Shown here: positions 53,320 to 62,814 of the stretch, one piece after another
Layout: each line of letters begins with the position of its first letter
Numbering within the stretch: position 1 is the first letter of the stretch
NCBI GenBank assembly: GCA_021604525.1
Contig: BQJD01000016.1
Span: 1-64,000, forward strand
DNA length: 64,000 nucleotides
Source of the DNA: a marine bacterium B5-7
Lineage (GTDB): Bacteria > Pseudomonadota > Gammaproteobacteria > Arenicellales > CAJQKF01
Direction: 5' to 3'
Notes under the pieces: model-generated
Told to the model about the DNA's origin: nothing
The model's input: only the letters and a program-made list of their open reading frames with translations
The model's database searches: none
Program-made: the position numbers and the translations under genes

Positions 53320-53685
53320 CTTTTTATCTCCTGATTCTTGTGCTGTTGTCTAAATGATGCTGAGTCCATAATAATTCCGTGACGACTTATGCTTGATGAG
53401 TTGCCGTCATTCAACCGACCCGCTATCGGAGTTTTGATCATTACATATTATGCCAATGGATGAACGGTGGTTGGAGAACAGATAAACGGACGTTCATCCG
53501 GCAAATCAATATAAAGGTCGGGTTTGAATGCGTGAATACCCATGAGCGATTACTATTCATACATGGGTCGATACGGATGTGGACTGATCGGGCGATGTTA
53601 CGGACTGCAGGATGGAACCCCTGTTAACAACGCTGTGGCAGTCGATTCGCTATTACAGGCAAGCGGAAATCATCCGGAGTAACTT
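53320..53685. other. Intergenic region upstream of SulP fusion gene
   Basis: This is a 366-base divergent gap. A short inverted repeat (ACCCATGAGCG...ACATGGGT near 53538-53570) is visible. I see no tRNA, no riboswitch fold I could name and no coding frame. Confidence 0.3.
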
Positions 53686-55965
53686 TTGAACGAAGACATT
53701 ACCCGTAGCGACCCAGGCGCGGCTTCAGTCGTTGACCGTACGGCTCGTGTTGTCTCAGTGAAGCGACGTCAACCGTTCGATAGTCACCTGCTGCTTCCAG
53801 CGCTGGCATCCGGACTGATTATCGGCGTCTCTATCGTACTCTGGTCGTTTACTCTGGCGTCGCTGGTGTTTAGCGGCGAGCTTGCGCCATTTATGCAACA
53901 GGGTGCAGGGTTTCTGCTTACCGGGTCCGCCGTGCTGGTACTGGTGATGGCGTTGACCAGTTCCTATCGCGGCACCGTCGGCATGTCTGACGAGGCGGCT
54001 GGCGTCATCTTGAGCCTGGTCGCTTCGAACGTAGCCATTACGCTCGGTGCAAACTTCGATCCGCATGTTGCATTTGCAACTGTTATGGCCGCCGTTGTCC
54101 TGTCGACATTACTTTGTGGCCTGACATTTATTGGCCTCGGTTACTTCAAGCTGGGTAATCTGGTGCGGTTCATTCCTCATCCGGTGGTTGGCGGTGTCGT
54201 GGTTACCATGGCATGGCTTCTGGTCATCGGCGCACTATCGGTAATGACCGATATCGAGCCGGGATCAGTTGGCGTTGAAATCATCCGTTCACCGCAACTC
54301 GTGGTGCGATGGCTGCCCGGTGTCGTGTTTGCCCTAACTCTTTTGATTGCAATGAGACGCTGGGATCATTTCCTGACCCTGCCGTTGATGTTCCTCGGCG
54401 CCATCGGGCTTTTTTATACGGTCGTGTCATTGCTCGATATCCCATTGGACAGCCTGCATGCGAACGGCTTTTTGATGGGTCCGTTTCCGGATCAGGACAT
54501 GATTGCCTTTGGTGATATGGAACTGGTTCGTCAAGTCGAATGGTCTGCGCTGGTTAATGCCATTCCTGATCTCATGTCTCTGATACTTCTTTGTGTTTTG
54601 GGATTATTACTGACGGCTACTGCCCTTGAAGCCGCGGTGAACAGCGATATGGATTTGAATCGAGAACTGAAGTCTGCAGGCGTGGCCAATTTGCTGACCG
54701 GCTTATTCGGTGGCATTACAGGATGCCACTCGCTTGAGGATTCCCTGGTTGCCCGGGAGATCGGCGCGCCCACCCGACTGGTCGGTGTAGTTGCATGCCT
54801 TGTATGTCTCGCCGTACTTGGCTACGGGGCTGAGGCGCTATCTTATCTCCCCAAGTCATTGCTCGGTGGATTCATACTGTATTTCGGTTTGATTCTCCTC
54901 CAGAAGTGGGTGGTCGAGGCATGGTTCCGTGTGCCGAAAGCGGACTACTTCATCGTCATCACCTGTTTACTGGTGTCTGTCAGCGCCGGTTACATTGAAG
55001 GTATCACCGTCGGTATCGTCGCCGGCATTGCCATCTTCGTAATCAACTACAGCCGCATTGACGTTATCAAGCACGCACTGTCAGGTGCAGAGTTTCGCAG
55101 TCATGTGGAGCGCGATGCGTCATCGAAAGCCTATCTGCATGCTCACGGGGAGGCAATTCATATACTGAAGTTGCAAGGTTTTATTTTCTTCGGTACCGCC
55201 CACAGGATCTACCAACAAATTGTGAGTCGGGTAAATGATGCGTCACTTATGCCAATCCGGTTTGTGGTACTTGATTTTCGTTCGGTCAGTGATATGGACA
55301 TGTCGGCAATTGCCAGCTTTGAGAAGATTCGCCAATTGGTAGAGCATCATTCAACGAACCTCGTTGTTGTCGATGTAAATGAAACGGTCACCGCCAAGTT
55401 TGAACGAAGCAGCCTGATTGGTTTGAATGATAAGTCTGTTGTTCAATTCAGTGACGTGGATCTGGGTCTTGAGTGGTGTGAGAACCAGTTGCTGGAAGAC
55501 ATGCAAGGCAAGCCCGATACAGATGATCGGCCGTTAGCGAAACGCATGCTGGATTCATTTCCAGAACCGGCACTGGTGCCTGAGTTGATGGCCCGTCTTG
55601 AAAGAATCACGGTCGAGGCAGGTAGGTTGCTAATACGTCAGGGCTCACCCTCAAGTGATCTTTATTTTATTGAAACGGGGCGTATCGCAATCATGCTCGA
55701 GATTACCGGCCGCAAGCCGGTTCGCTTGCGCAGTATGGGTCCAGGGACCGTGGTCGGTGAAGTTGCCTTGTATTTGCAGTTGCCTCGTTCCGCGTCGGTG
55801 ATTGCGGAATGTGACTCTGTAATATACCGATTGACGCGTGAATCGCTTGATCACATGAAGCAACAACATCCTTCACTGTCCGCATCATTCAATGAGTTTA
55901 TTGCACGGCTTCTGGCTGCCAGACTGTCGGATACCAATATCATGTTGAGTGCGCTACTGGAATAG
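53686..55965 (+). CDS. SulP-family anion transporter with STAS and cyclic-nucleotide-binding domains
   Basis: This 759-residue fusion starts with TTG at 53686 (GGAG about 8 bases before). The membrane part (about residues 35-460) is SulP-like, with GLGYFKLGNLVRFIPHPVVGGVV and TGLFGGITGCHSLEDSLVAREIGAPTRLVGV. A STAS domain follows (about 490-590; FVVLDFRSVSDMDMSAIASFEKI). A cNMP-binding jelly roll closes it (about 635-750; LLIRQGSPSSDLYFIETGRIAIM, GEVALYLQLPRSASVIAE). It should import or exchange an inorganic or carboxylate anion under cyclic-nucleotide control. The anion is unknown. Confidence 0.92.
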   Translation: MNEDITRSDPGAASVVDRTARVVSVKRRQPFDSHLLLPALASGLIIGVSIVLWSFTLASLVFSGELAPFMQQGAGFLLTGSAVLVLVMALTSSYRGTVGMSDEAAGVILSLVASNVAITLGANFDPHVAFATVMAAVVLSTLLCGLTFIGLGYFKLGNLVRFIPHPVVGGVVVTMAWLLVIGALSVMTDIEPGSVGVEIIRSPQLVVRWLPGVVFALTLLIAMRRWDHFLTLPLMFLGAIGLFYTVVSLLDIPLDSLHANGFLMGPFPDQDMIAFGDMELVRQVEWSALVNAIPDLMSLILLCVLGLLLTATALEAAVNSDMDLNRELKSAGVANLLTGLFGGITGCHSLEDSLVAREIGAPTRLVGVVACLVCLAVLGYGAEALSYLPKSLLGGFILYFGLILLQKWVVEAWFRVPKADYFIVITCLLVSVSAGYIEGITVGIVAGIAIFVINYSRIDVIKHALSGAEFRSHVERDASSKAYLHAHGEAIHILKLQGFIFFGTAHRIYQQIVSRVNDASLMPIRFVVLDFRSVSDMDMSAIASFEKIRQLVEHHSTNLVVVDVNETVTAKFERSSLIGLNDKSVVQFSDVDLGLEWCENQLLEDMQGKPDTDDRPLAKRMLDSFPEPALVPELMARLERITVEAGRLLIRQGSPSSDLYFIETGRIAIMLEITGRKPVRLRSMGPGTVVGEVALYLQLPRSASVIAECDSVIYRLTRESLDHMKQQHPSLSASFNEFIARLLAARLSDTNIMLSALLE

Positions 55966-55973
55966 ATATAACC

Positions 55974-56636
55974 ATGTCAGACCATAATAAGTTGTTCGAT
56001 ACACCAAAGGATGCAAAGGCAACCCTGGTGCTGGCCCATGGTTCAGGCCAAGCCATGAATTCAGCATTCATGAACGAGATGGCAGCAAGAATTTGCGCTG
56101 ATACGAACTATCCAGTCGAAGTCGTCCGCTTTAATTTTCCCTATATGATTCTTGCAAGCGAAAGTGGTCGGCACAGACCGCCGGACCGTGCGCCGGTACT
56201 TTTAAGTGCCTGGCGTGAGGTTATCGATTCGGTACGCCCGCGTGCGCATCGATTATTTATTGGCGGCAAGTCATTGGGTGGGCGCGTTGCCACCATGCTT
56301 GCCGACGATGCCGGCATAATTGAAAACGTCGACGGGGTGGTGTGTCTCGGCTATCCATTTCATCCACCGAAAAAGCCGGAGAAATTACGCACGACGCATC
56401 TCAAGACGCTGCAAACCCCGACGCTGATCGTGCAAGGTGAACGAGATCCATTCGGTAATCGGGAAGAGGTGGCGAATTATTCGTTGTCGAGGAACATAAG
56501 GTTTGAATGGATGACCGATGGCGAACATGGTTTCAAGCCGAGGAAATCATCAGGCACGACGCTTGAAGATAACCTTGACGCCGCTGCCGCGGCAATCATT
56601 CGCTTTATGGCAGATATTAATCAGGCAACAAATTAA
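55974..56636 (+). CDS. Small alpha/beta-hydrolase, KANL3/Tex30-like
   Basis: This 220-residue hydrolase has the TLVLAHGSGQAMNSAFMNEMA segment, FIGGKSLGGRVATMLADDAG as nucleophile elbow and LIVQGERDPFG with the acidic residue, then DGEHGF with the His. It fits the dienelactone-hydrolase-like KANL3/Tex30 group. The gene starts 8 bases after SulP and probably shares its transcript. Its 3' end overlaps the convergent AraC gene by 4 bases. Substrate unknown. Confidence 0.87.
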   Translation: MSDHNKLFDTPKDAKATLVLAHGSGQAMNSAFMNEMAARICADTNYPVEVVRFNFPYMILASESGRHRPPDRAPVLLSAWREVIDSVRPRAHRLFIGGKSLGGRVATMLADDAGIIENVDGVVCLGYPFHPPKKPEKLRTTHLKTLQTPTLIVQGERDPFGNREEVANYSLSRNIRFEWMTDGEHGFKPRKSSGTTLEDNLDAAAAAIIRFMADINQATN

Positions 56637-57577
56637 TTCTGGTTGTCCGGCAACCTGTTTCTTAATTCTTTTGGCGTTAGTTGATAGCATCGTCGGAATG
56701 CTTTGGAGAGCGATCTCGATGATGCAAAACCAACGTTATCGGCAATCTGTTCCAGAGGCATGCAAGTATGCTTGACGAGGTTGTATGCCTTGGCAAGTCG
56801 CCAGTTCAGAATATAGGTCATGGGTGCAACGCCAACGGTATCTTTAAAGTGACGCACGAGGGTCGCACGAGACATGCCAACACGTTCGCCGAGTAACGAT
56901 AGCGACCAGTCAAAGGCAGGTTCGCGATGGATCAGCATGAGCGCATGTTGTACGCGTCGATCCCGTAATGCGGCCAGGAAACCGGTCGCATCCTGATTAC
57001 GTTCCACATAACAATTGAGGAGTTGCAGAAACAGGACTTCGGTCAGCCGGTCGACTATGGATCGGGTGCGGTCATTCACGCTGCGCATCTGTGCATCAAT
57101 CAATGTCACGGTTATCCAGATAGGCTCGGTTGGTTCAAACTCCGGGAAGCTCAGAATCTTCGGCAGTGAATCAAGCAGGGGATGGGGTGAATCCTGATCG
57201 TAATGAACGATTCCACACATGATCCGATTAGTAATCTTACCTTGTTGAAATAGAGGGTTATTGAGTTCACAGGCTTCACCGGCGCGCGCACTGGCAACCA
57301 GCTCCCGACCCGGCTGGTCCGCGATCCAGTGGGAGTTATCGACTGGCAGCATGACAATACCCATCTCCCGAACTTCAAGATCATCAAAGTCATCGCCGCC
57401 CACATAGCAACTTCCTGACAGTGCAATGTGAAACCGGGGAAGCCCTACCGGATCCAGAAAAATTCCCCACGGTGCAGCCAGTTCCGAGCGAAAAAAAATG
57501 GTGCCCCTGAAACGCAATGTTTCAAGCACATCGCCAAGCACATCGAAGGCGACATCATCATTGCGTCGATCAGGCAC
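56633..57577 (-). CDS. AraC-family transcriptional regulator
   Basis: This 314-residue regulator has an N-terminal cupin-like sensor (about 1-190; FHIALSGSCYVGGDDFDDLEVREMG) of the AraC_binding_2/cupin type. A C-terminal double helix-turn-helix follows (about 205-310; LGERVGMSRATLVRHFKDTVGV and IADNVGFASSRSLSKAFRRCY). The start is GTG 57577. It is divergent from the cytochrome P460 gene across 131 bases, so it may control that gene; the effector is unknown. Confidence 0.9.
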   Translation of the reverse strand: MPDRRNDDVAFDVLGDVLETLRFRGTIFFRSELAAPWGIFLDPVGLPRFHIALSGSCYVGGDDFDDLEVREMGIVMLPVDNSHWIADQPGRELVASARAGEACELNNPLFQQGKITNRIMCGIVHYDQDSPHPLLDSLPKILSFPEFEPTEPIWITVTLIDAQMRSVNDRTRSIVDRLTEVLFLQLLNCYVERNQDATGFLAALRDRRVQHALMLIHREPAFDWSLSLLGERVGMSRATLVRHFKDTVGVAPMTYILNWRLAKAYNLVKHTCMPLEQIADNVGFASSRSLSKAFRRCYQLTPKELRNRLPDNQN

Positions 57578-57708
57578 TTTTCTGAGCCGCCGTGATACCC
57601 GGTTCTTTGGATAGTGTTTTCATAATGCTCACTCTGGAAGCCTGTAGCAGAACATCAGTTTCTGCTTCCGGCAATTTCGCAGTACTTGTCAACATGGGAA
57701 TAGTAAAC

Positions 57709-58332
57709 ATGATCAACTTGAACAGTAATCTATCATCGTCCTGTCGTGTCCTGTTAGGACTCGTCCTGCCATTGATTGGCACCAGTGCTATCGCGGATGA
57801 ATTTTTTACCATCAAGGATGGACAGCTCGAACGTCCCACAGGTTACCGCGAGTGGGTATACGTAGGCACGCCAGTCACACCTGATGAACTAAATAATGGT
57901 AAAGCCGCGTTCCCGGAGTTTCATAACGTTTATATCGATCCTGAAAGTTGGGAAAACTGGAAAGCCACAGGAGAGTTTCGTGACGGCACCATTCTGATCA
58001 AGGAACTGGTCAGAGTGGGAGCAAAGTCGGCGGTCAGTGGCAACGGATATTTCGAGGGTGATTTTCTTGGCCTTGAAGCAACCATCAAAAGCAAGAAACA
58101 CTTCGCCGATGAACCGGGCAACTGGGCATACTTCAGCTTTTCAACGCCAGATCATAAAACTCTGACGACCACCGCCAAGGCCTTCCCTGCTGCTTCATGC
58201 AATGCCTGTCATGCCGGTGCTGCCGCCGATGACTTTGTATTTACCCAGTACTACCCGGTGTTGCGTGCAGGTAAAGCAACGGGTGAGCAAGCCGTCGGTG
58301 GCGTAAACTCTGATCTTTCTACAGCGAACTGA
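57709..58332 (+). CDS. Cytochrome P460 family protein
   Basis: The start is ATG 57709 with GGGAA about 9 bases upstream; two earlier in-frame starts lack a ribosome binding site. The 207-residue product has a signal peptide (VLLGLVLPLIGTSAIADE), so it is periplasmic. A single CNACH heme-binding motif is at about residues 164-168. The body (GYREWVYVGTPVTPDELNNG, GTILIKELVRVGA) matches the cytochrome P460 family, which includes hydroxylamine- and NO-converting enzymes and related cytochromes c'-beta. Whether the unusual lysine cross-link exists cannot be told. Confidence 0.9.
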   Translation: MINLNSNLSSSCRVLLGLVLPLIGTSAIADEFFTIKDGQLERPTGYREWVYVGTPVTPDELNNGKAAFPEFHNVYIDPESWENWKATGEFRDGTILIKELVRVGAKSAVSGNGYFEGDFLGLEATIKSKKHFADEPGNWAYFSFSTPDHKTLTTTAKAFPAASCNACHAGAAADDFVFTQYYPVLRAGKATGEQAVGGVNSDLSTAN

Positions 58333-58377
58333 ACAGGCTGCACCGCTGCAAAAAAATCATCCTGGATAAATGAATAT

Positions 58378-58411
58378 ACCCGCCTCTTCAGTTTTGAAGG
58401 GACGGGTTTTT
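58378..58411 (+). terminator. Rho-independent terminator after cytochrome P460
   Basis: A 13-base stem (58378-58390 with 58395-58407, 11 of 13 paired) with a 4-base loop is followed by a run of five T. It lies 46 bases after the P460 stop. Confidence 0.85.
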
Positions 58412-58467
58412 ATCAAATGAATTCGAAATGATGTTTTTGTTTGATAGGGGTAGCGCTGTGATCTGGT

Positions 58468-59268
58468 TTACAGGATTGTTATCAGGGCATCGAGCATTTT
58501 ATCCGCTCGTTCCGCCATCAGGGTGTGCCCCGAACCCTTGAGTATTTCAATACGCACATTGGTAAGCAGTGATTTCAGCAGACCGCTGTTGCGTGGCGGG
58601 GTCATCATGTCCTTGTCACCCAAAATCATCAGCGCGGGAACATCGATGGGTGATTCCTGTTCGGCATTAATCCTGTATCGATTGCAGGCGGAAAGATCCG
58701 TGTGCAGTACACCTGGCGCTGCCCGTTCAAGTAATCTCAAGGTGCCGCCAGCCATCCACATGCCGGGTGTTTCACTGCCACCTAGTTGCGCGGCGCGACT
58801 GTAACCCCAGTAAGTGAGCATGTCGATGGCATCGTGACTGTCTTGTTGCGAGGCATTGAGTAGCGGATCGCTGACAGCCATTGGCAGGGCACTACCCACC
58901 AGCGCCAGAGCTGATACACGAGTGGCATGACGGCGGGCAACATCGAAGGCCACCAGCGAACCCATGCTGTGTCCAACCAGAGACGCTTTATCGATGTGGA
59001 GCGCATCGAGCAGCGCCGCAATGAAATCAGCCATGGCTTCGATGCTGTCGAGCGGTGTACCGCCCGAACGTCCATGCCCGGGCAGATCGACAGCAATGAC
59101 GTTGTATGCGTGACGGGCAAAGTAACGTGCCGGTAATACCCACACGCTGTGATCCATGGCGGCGCCGTGAATGAATACGATGGCCGGTCGCGAGAGATCG
59201 AACGGTCGACCGCCGGTGTAGACGAATGCCGGCTCGTCATTGACGTCGATGATAAAGTTGCCGCTCAT
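58468..59268 (-). CDS. Alpha/beta-hydrolase
   Basis: This 266-residue protein has the hydrolase pattern PAIVFIHGAAMDHSVW, the nucleophile elbow LVGHSMGSLVAFD, LMILGDKDMMTPP with the acidic residue, and GSGHTLMAERADKM with the catalytic His. Its substrate is unknown. It overlaps the stop of the metY gene by 4 bases (ATGA), so the two are cotranslated. Confidence 0.9.
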   Translation of the reverse strand: MSGNFIIDVNDEPAFVYTGGRPFDLSRPAIVFIHGAAMDHSVWVLPARYFARHAYNVIAVDLPGHGRSGGTPLDSIEAMADFIAALLDALHIDKASLVGHSMGSLVAFDVARRHATRVSALALVGSALPMAVSDPLLNASQQDSHDAIDMLTYWGYSRAAQLGGSETPGMWMAGGTLRLLERAAPGVLHTDLSACNRYRINAEQESPIDVPALMILGDKDMMTPPRNSGLLKSLLTNVRIEILKGSGHTLMAERADKMLDALITIL

Positions 59269-60563
59269 GTTTTTGACGCTGCGTAGAGGGCACGGGCAAG
59301 ATCTTCGATCAAATCGTCGGCATCCTCGAGACCGACCGACAGTCGGATGAGTCCTTCGGATATGCCGGCAGCCTCAAGAGCAGCGGCGTCCATGCGGTGG
59401 TGAGTGGTACTGGCGGGATGTATCACCAGAGATTTTGCATCGCCGACATTGGCCAGATGAGAAAACACTTCGAGCTTTTCGATAAAGGTGCGACCGGCAG
59501 CACGGCCACCCTTGATGCCGAAGCTGAATACGGCACCGGCGCCGCGTGGCAGTAATATTTTCGCCAGTTCATGGTCCGGGTGGTTTTCGAGTTCAGGATA
59601 ACTCACCCACTCGACAACCTCGTGGTTATTAAGGAAGGCGACAATCTTGCGGGTGTTTTCGACATGCCGTTGCATTCGCAGCGACAGCGTTTCCATGCCC
59701 TGCAAAATAAGGAATGCGGTATGCGCGCTCATGCACGCGCCGAAGTCACGTGCGCCTTCCTTGCGGGCGCGGGTGATGAATGCCGCCGGGCCGAACTCCT
59801 CGGAAAAATTCATGTCGTGAAAACCATCGTAGGGTTCGGTCAGCGTGGCAAATCGTCCAGAGGCATCCCAGTCGAAGCGGCCGCCGTCGACCAGTAGCCC
59901 GCCGATAACCACGCCGTGACCGCTTAGGAATTTGGTCGCCGAATGAAAAACGATGTCGGCACCGAAATCGAACGGCTTCATCAGGAAAGGGGTGGTGAAG
60001 GTGGCGTCAATCATCAGTGGCAGGCCGGCATCGTGGGCAAGAGCGGCGACCTTGGGAATATCGAGGACTTCGAGACCTGGATTGCCGAGTACCTCGCCGA
60101 ACACCAGTCGCGTCTCGGGACGGATGGCATCAGCGAATGCCTTATGATCGCGGGGATCGACAAAAGTGGTGGTGATGCCGAAACGCGGCAGGGTATAGGC
60201 GAGCAGATTATGGGTGCCACCGTACAGCGATCGTGAGGCGACGATGTGGTCGCCGGCACCCGCCAGGGTGCTGATGGCGAGGAAGCCGGCTGCCTGACCA
60301 CTGGCGGTGGCAATCGCGCCGACGCCCCCTTCAAGGGCAGCAATGCGTTCTTCGAGTACCGCATTGGTCGGATTGGTGATGCGTGAATAGACGTGACCGG
60401 TGCGTTCGACATTGAATATCGAGGCGGCGTGATCCGTACTCTTGAATACGTACGAGGCTGTCTGGTAAATCGGTGTTGCACGGGCCCCGGTGGTCTCATC
60501 GGGATGTTGTCCGGCGTGCAGACTCAAGGTGTCGAAATTAAATCCCTTGGGGATGGTTGCCAT
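59265..60563 (-). CDS. metY: O-acetylhomoserine aminocarboxypropyltransferase/sulfhydrylase
   Basis: This 432-residue PLP-dependent enzyme makes homocysteine from O-acetylhomoserine and sulfide. The family opening FNFDTLSLHAGQHPDETTGARATPIYQTASYVF, the PLP-site YSRITNPTNAVLEERIAALEGG and the lysine segment FHSATKFLSGHGVVIGG are present. Length fits MetY rather than the shorter MetZ. It is followed by the overlapping alpha/beta-hydrolase gene. It could participate in methionine synthesis or sulfide assimilation. Confidence 0.93.
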   Translation of the reverse strand: MATIPKGFNFDTLSLHAGQHPDETTGARATPIYQTASYVFKSTDHAASIFNVERTGHVYSRITNPTNAVLEERIAALEGGVGAIATASGQAAGFLAISTLAGAGDHIVASRSLYGGTHNLLAYTLPRFGITTTFVDPRDHKAFADAIRPETRLVFGEVLGNPGLEVLDIPKVAALAHDAGLPLMIDATFTTPFLMKPFDFGADIVFHSATKFLSGHGVVIGGLLVDGGRFDWDASGRFATLTEPYDGFHDMNFSEEFGPAAFITRARKEGARDFGACMSAHTAFLILQGMETLSLRMQRHVENTRKIVAFLNNHEVVEWVSYPELENHPDHELAKILLPRGAGAVFSFGIKGGRAAGRTFIEKLEVFSHLANVGDAKSLVIHPASTTHHRMDAAALEAAGISEGLIRLSVGLEDADDLIEDLARALYAASKT

Positions 60564-60677
60564 GAGATTGATCCGGGTTGATGTTGTGTTTACGTTTAAC
60601 GAAGTGAATCGGGTGGCGACGTGCGCTTGATCGAATTGTAATCGGGATGCGCACGGTTGTCGGTGCGCACGGTCAGC

Positions 60678-62729
60678 TCAGGTCGGCCTGATCCACACTG
60701 CGGTATCGTGGAACACCGCACCGCCCGCCGGCGGCGCCGCCTCTGCGCTGACCAGGGTATTGATGCCACGCGCGCCACTGAAGTCGCGGTTCGGCCAGAC
60801 GCTTTCGACAATGATTACGCCCCGCTGAACTCCATCGAATGACTGGCAGGCAAGCGTCACCGATCCGAGTTTATTGCCAAGCATCACACTATCGCCATCG
60901 ACCACACCGATATCGGCAAGATCCAGCGGATGAATTTTTACCTTTGGATGTCCTTCGCGGCGGCGTGATTCAGGACACTCGGTGAAGGACGTATTTAAAA
61001 ACCAGCGTGACGGCGCGGTCACCATGCGATACGGATGTGTGTTATCGGCATTGTCGATAATGTCGTAATGATCGGGCAGCTTCGGCATGTCGTCGCGATA
61101 GCTGTCGCATTTCTGCCAATCGGCATAAAAGTGAAATCGTCCGTCGTCGGTGGGGAAGCCATTCAGGAAATGCATGTCCTCGAAGCTGCCGGCACAATCG
61201 ATCCAGTTATCCTCATCGAACGCCGACAGACCTTTGTAGCCCGAGCGTTTCAGGCAGTCGTCGATGAGTTCGAGTTCGCTCATGTCAAAACCGGGATGTG
61301 ATGCACCGAGTCGAGTCGCCAGTCCTTTAAGAACTTCGTGATTGCTGCGGCATTCACCCGGCGGCTCGATTATCTTACGGCCCATTTGTACAAAGGTATG
61401 ACCGCTGGCGGTATAGATATCGTCATGTTCCACGAACATGGTGGCGGGCAGCACGATATCGGCCATGGCGGCGGTTTCGGTCATGAACTGTTCGTGTACG
61501 CAGACAAACAAATCGTCACGCATAAAGCCGTCGCGGACTTTGGCAGCCTCCGGCGCAACCGCCATGGGATTGGTATTTTGAATCAACAGGGCTTTGACCG
61601 GAGGACCACCGCCAATATCCTTGGGGTCGTTGGTCAGCACCGGGCCGATGCGCGATTGGTCGAGCAATCGAACACTTCTGTCGAGCCGGTCGAGACCCAT
61701 TATCATCGTTTCATCAAGACCGGCCAGCGACGAGTTGCCATACAGCGCACCGCTGCCGGGATGACGCCAGGTACCGCTGACCGCCGGTAGACAGCTCACC
61801 GCATGCATGTTGACGGCGCCGTTACGGCTTCGCGAGAAACCGTGCTGTGCGCGGATAAAGCTGCGCGGAGTACTCGCATAAAGACGCGCGAAGTCGACTA
61901 TCCTGTTCGCGTCGAGGCCGGTGATGTCAGCCGCCCAGCGAGGATCGCGTGTGGCGAAGTGGCGAGCCGCATCATCGTTGAAATCGGTCAATGTGTTGAG
62001 GTAGTCGAGATCGGCCAGGCCTTCATCGAGCATGACGTGAATCATGGCCGTTGCCAGCGCGCCATCGGTGCCAGGGCGCAGCATGATATGCAGATCGGCC
62101 TTGTCGGCGGTGGCCGTTCGGTAGGGGTCGACCACGACCAGTCTGGCGCCACGCTCACGCCGTGCTGTGGCGAAGTGATGCATCACATTGACCTGGGTAT
62201 GCACCGGGTTGCCGCCCCAGACAATCAGCAAATCGGTGTCGGCAATCTCGCGACCGTCGAGACCGCGCTTGGAACCGACCCCGGCATTCCAGCCGGCGTC
62301 TGAAAGGGCAACGCAAATAGTCGACTTCTGCCGCGAATAACCGAGCACATGACGGAACCGTTCGATTCCGTCGCGCTGCACCAGGCCCATGGTGCCGGCA
62401 TAAAAATATGGCCAGATCGCTTCCGGGCCATACGCCTGATCTATTCGACTGAAGTTTGCAGCGACATCATCTAGCGCCTCATCCCAACCAATTTCGACGA
62501 ACGCGCCGCCTCCGATACCACGCGGGCCGACTCGTTTCAGAGGTTGGGTAAGTCGATCGGGATGATGAGCACGTTCGGCGTAGCGCGATACCTTGGCGCA
62601 GATGGTGCCGGCGGTGTAAGGCTGGCCGCGAGCCCCGCGAACTTTGCCGATGGTGAAGTCGTCGATCCGCTCGACTTCCAGGGCGCAGACGCTGGGGCAG
62701 TCATGGGGGCAGGTGGTGTAGTGGCGCAT
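60678..62729 (-). CDS. Molybdopterin-dependent oxidoreductase with [4Fe-4S] cluster
   Basis: The start is ATG 62729; a TTG 10 codons earlier lies in a less plausible context. The product has about 683 residues. The N-terminal cluster motif is CPHDCPSVCALEV with a fourth Cys in TICAKVSRYAERAHHPDR, then ALSDAGWNAGVGSKRGLDG. The DMSO-reductase-type molybdopterin body follows, with IVWGGNPVHTQVNV, and the molydopterin-dinucleotide-binding C-terminus. No Tat signal is seen, so it is probably cytoplasmic. The substrate is unknown. Confidence 0.9.
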   Translation of the reverse strand: MRHYTTCPHDCPSVCALEVERIDDFTIGKVRGARGQPYTAGTICAKVSRYAERAHHPDRLTQPLKRVGPRGIGGGAFVEIGWDEALDDVAANFSRIDQAYGPEAIWPYFYAGTMGLVQRDGIERFRHVLGYSRQKSTICVALSDAGWNAGVGSKRGLDGREIADTDLLIVWGGNPVHTQVNVMHHFATARRERGARLVVVDPYRTATADKADLHIMLRPGTDGALATAMIHVMLDEGLADLDYLNTLTDFNDDAARHFATRDPRWAADITGLDANRIVDFARLYASTPRSFIRAQHGFSRSRNGAVNMHAVSCLPAVSGTWRHPGSGALYGNSSLAGLDETMIMGLDRLDRSVRLLDQSRIGPVLTNDPKDIGGGPPVKALLIQNTNPMAVAPEAAKVRDGFMRDDLFVCVHEQFMTETAAMADIVLPATMFVEHDDIYTASGHTFVQMGRKIIEPPGECRSNHEVLKGLATRLGASHPGFDMSELELIDDCLKRSGYKGLSAFDEDNWIDCAGSFEDMHFLNGFPTDDGRFHFYADWQKCDSYRDDMPKLPDHYDIIDNADNTHPYRMVTAPSRWFLNTSFTECPESRRREGHPKVKIHPLDLADIGVVDGDSVMLGNKLGSVTLACQSFDGVQRGVIIVESVWPNRDFSGARGINTLVSAEAAPPAGGAVFHDTAVWIRPT

Positions 62730-62814
62730 GGTCAGGATGGTATCACTGCTTTGCGGCAAACAGCATTAGCTTGCCATGGCCGATCATTGCCGGGTCATCA
62801 AATAGTACGGCACG

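Noticed and set aside
57592-57708. Longer P460 product from the start at 57592
   Set aside because: The extension lacks a ribosome binding site and displaces the signal peptide from the N-terminus.
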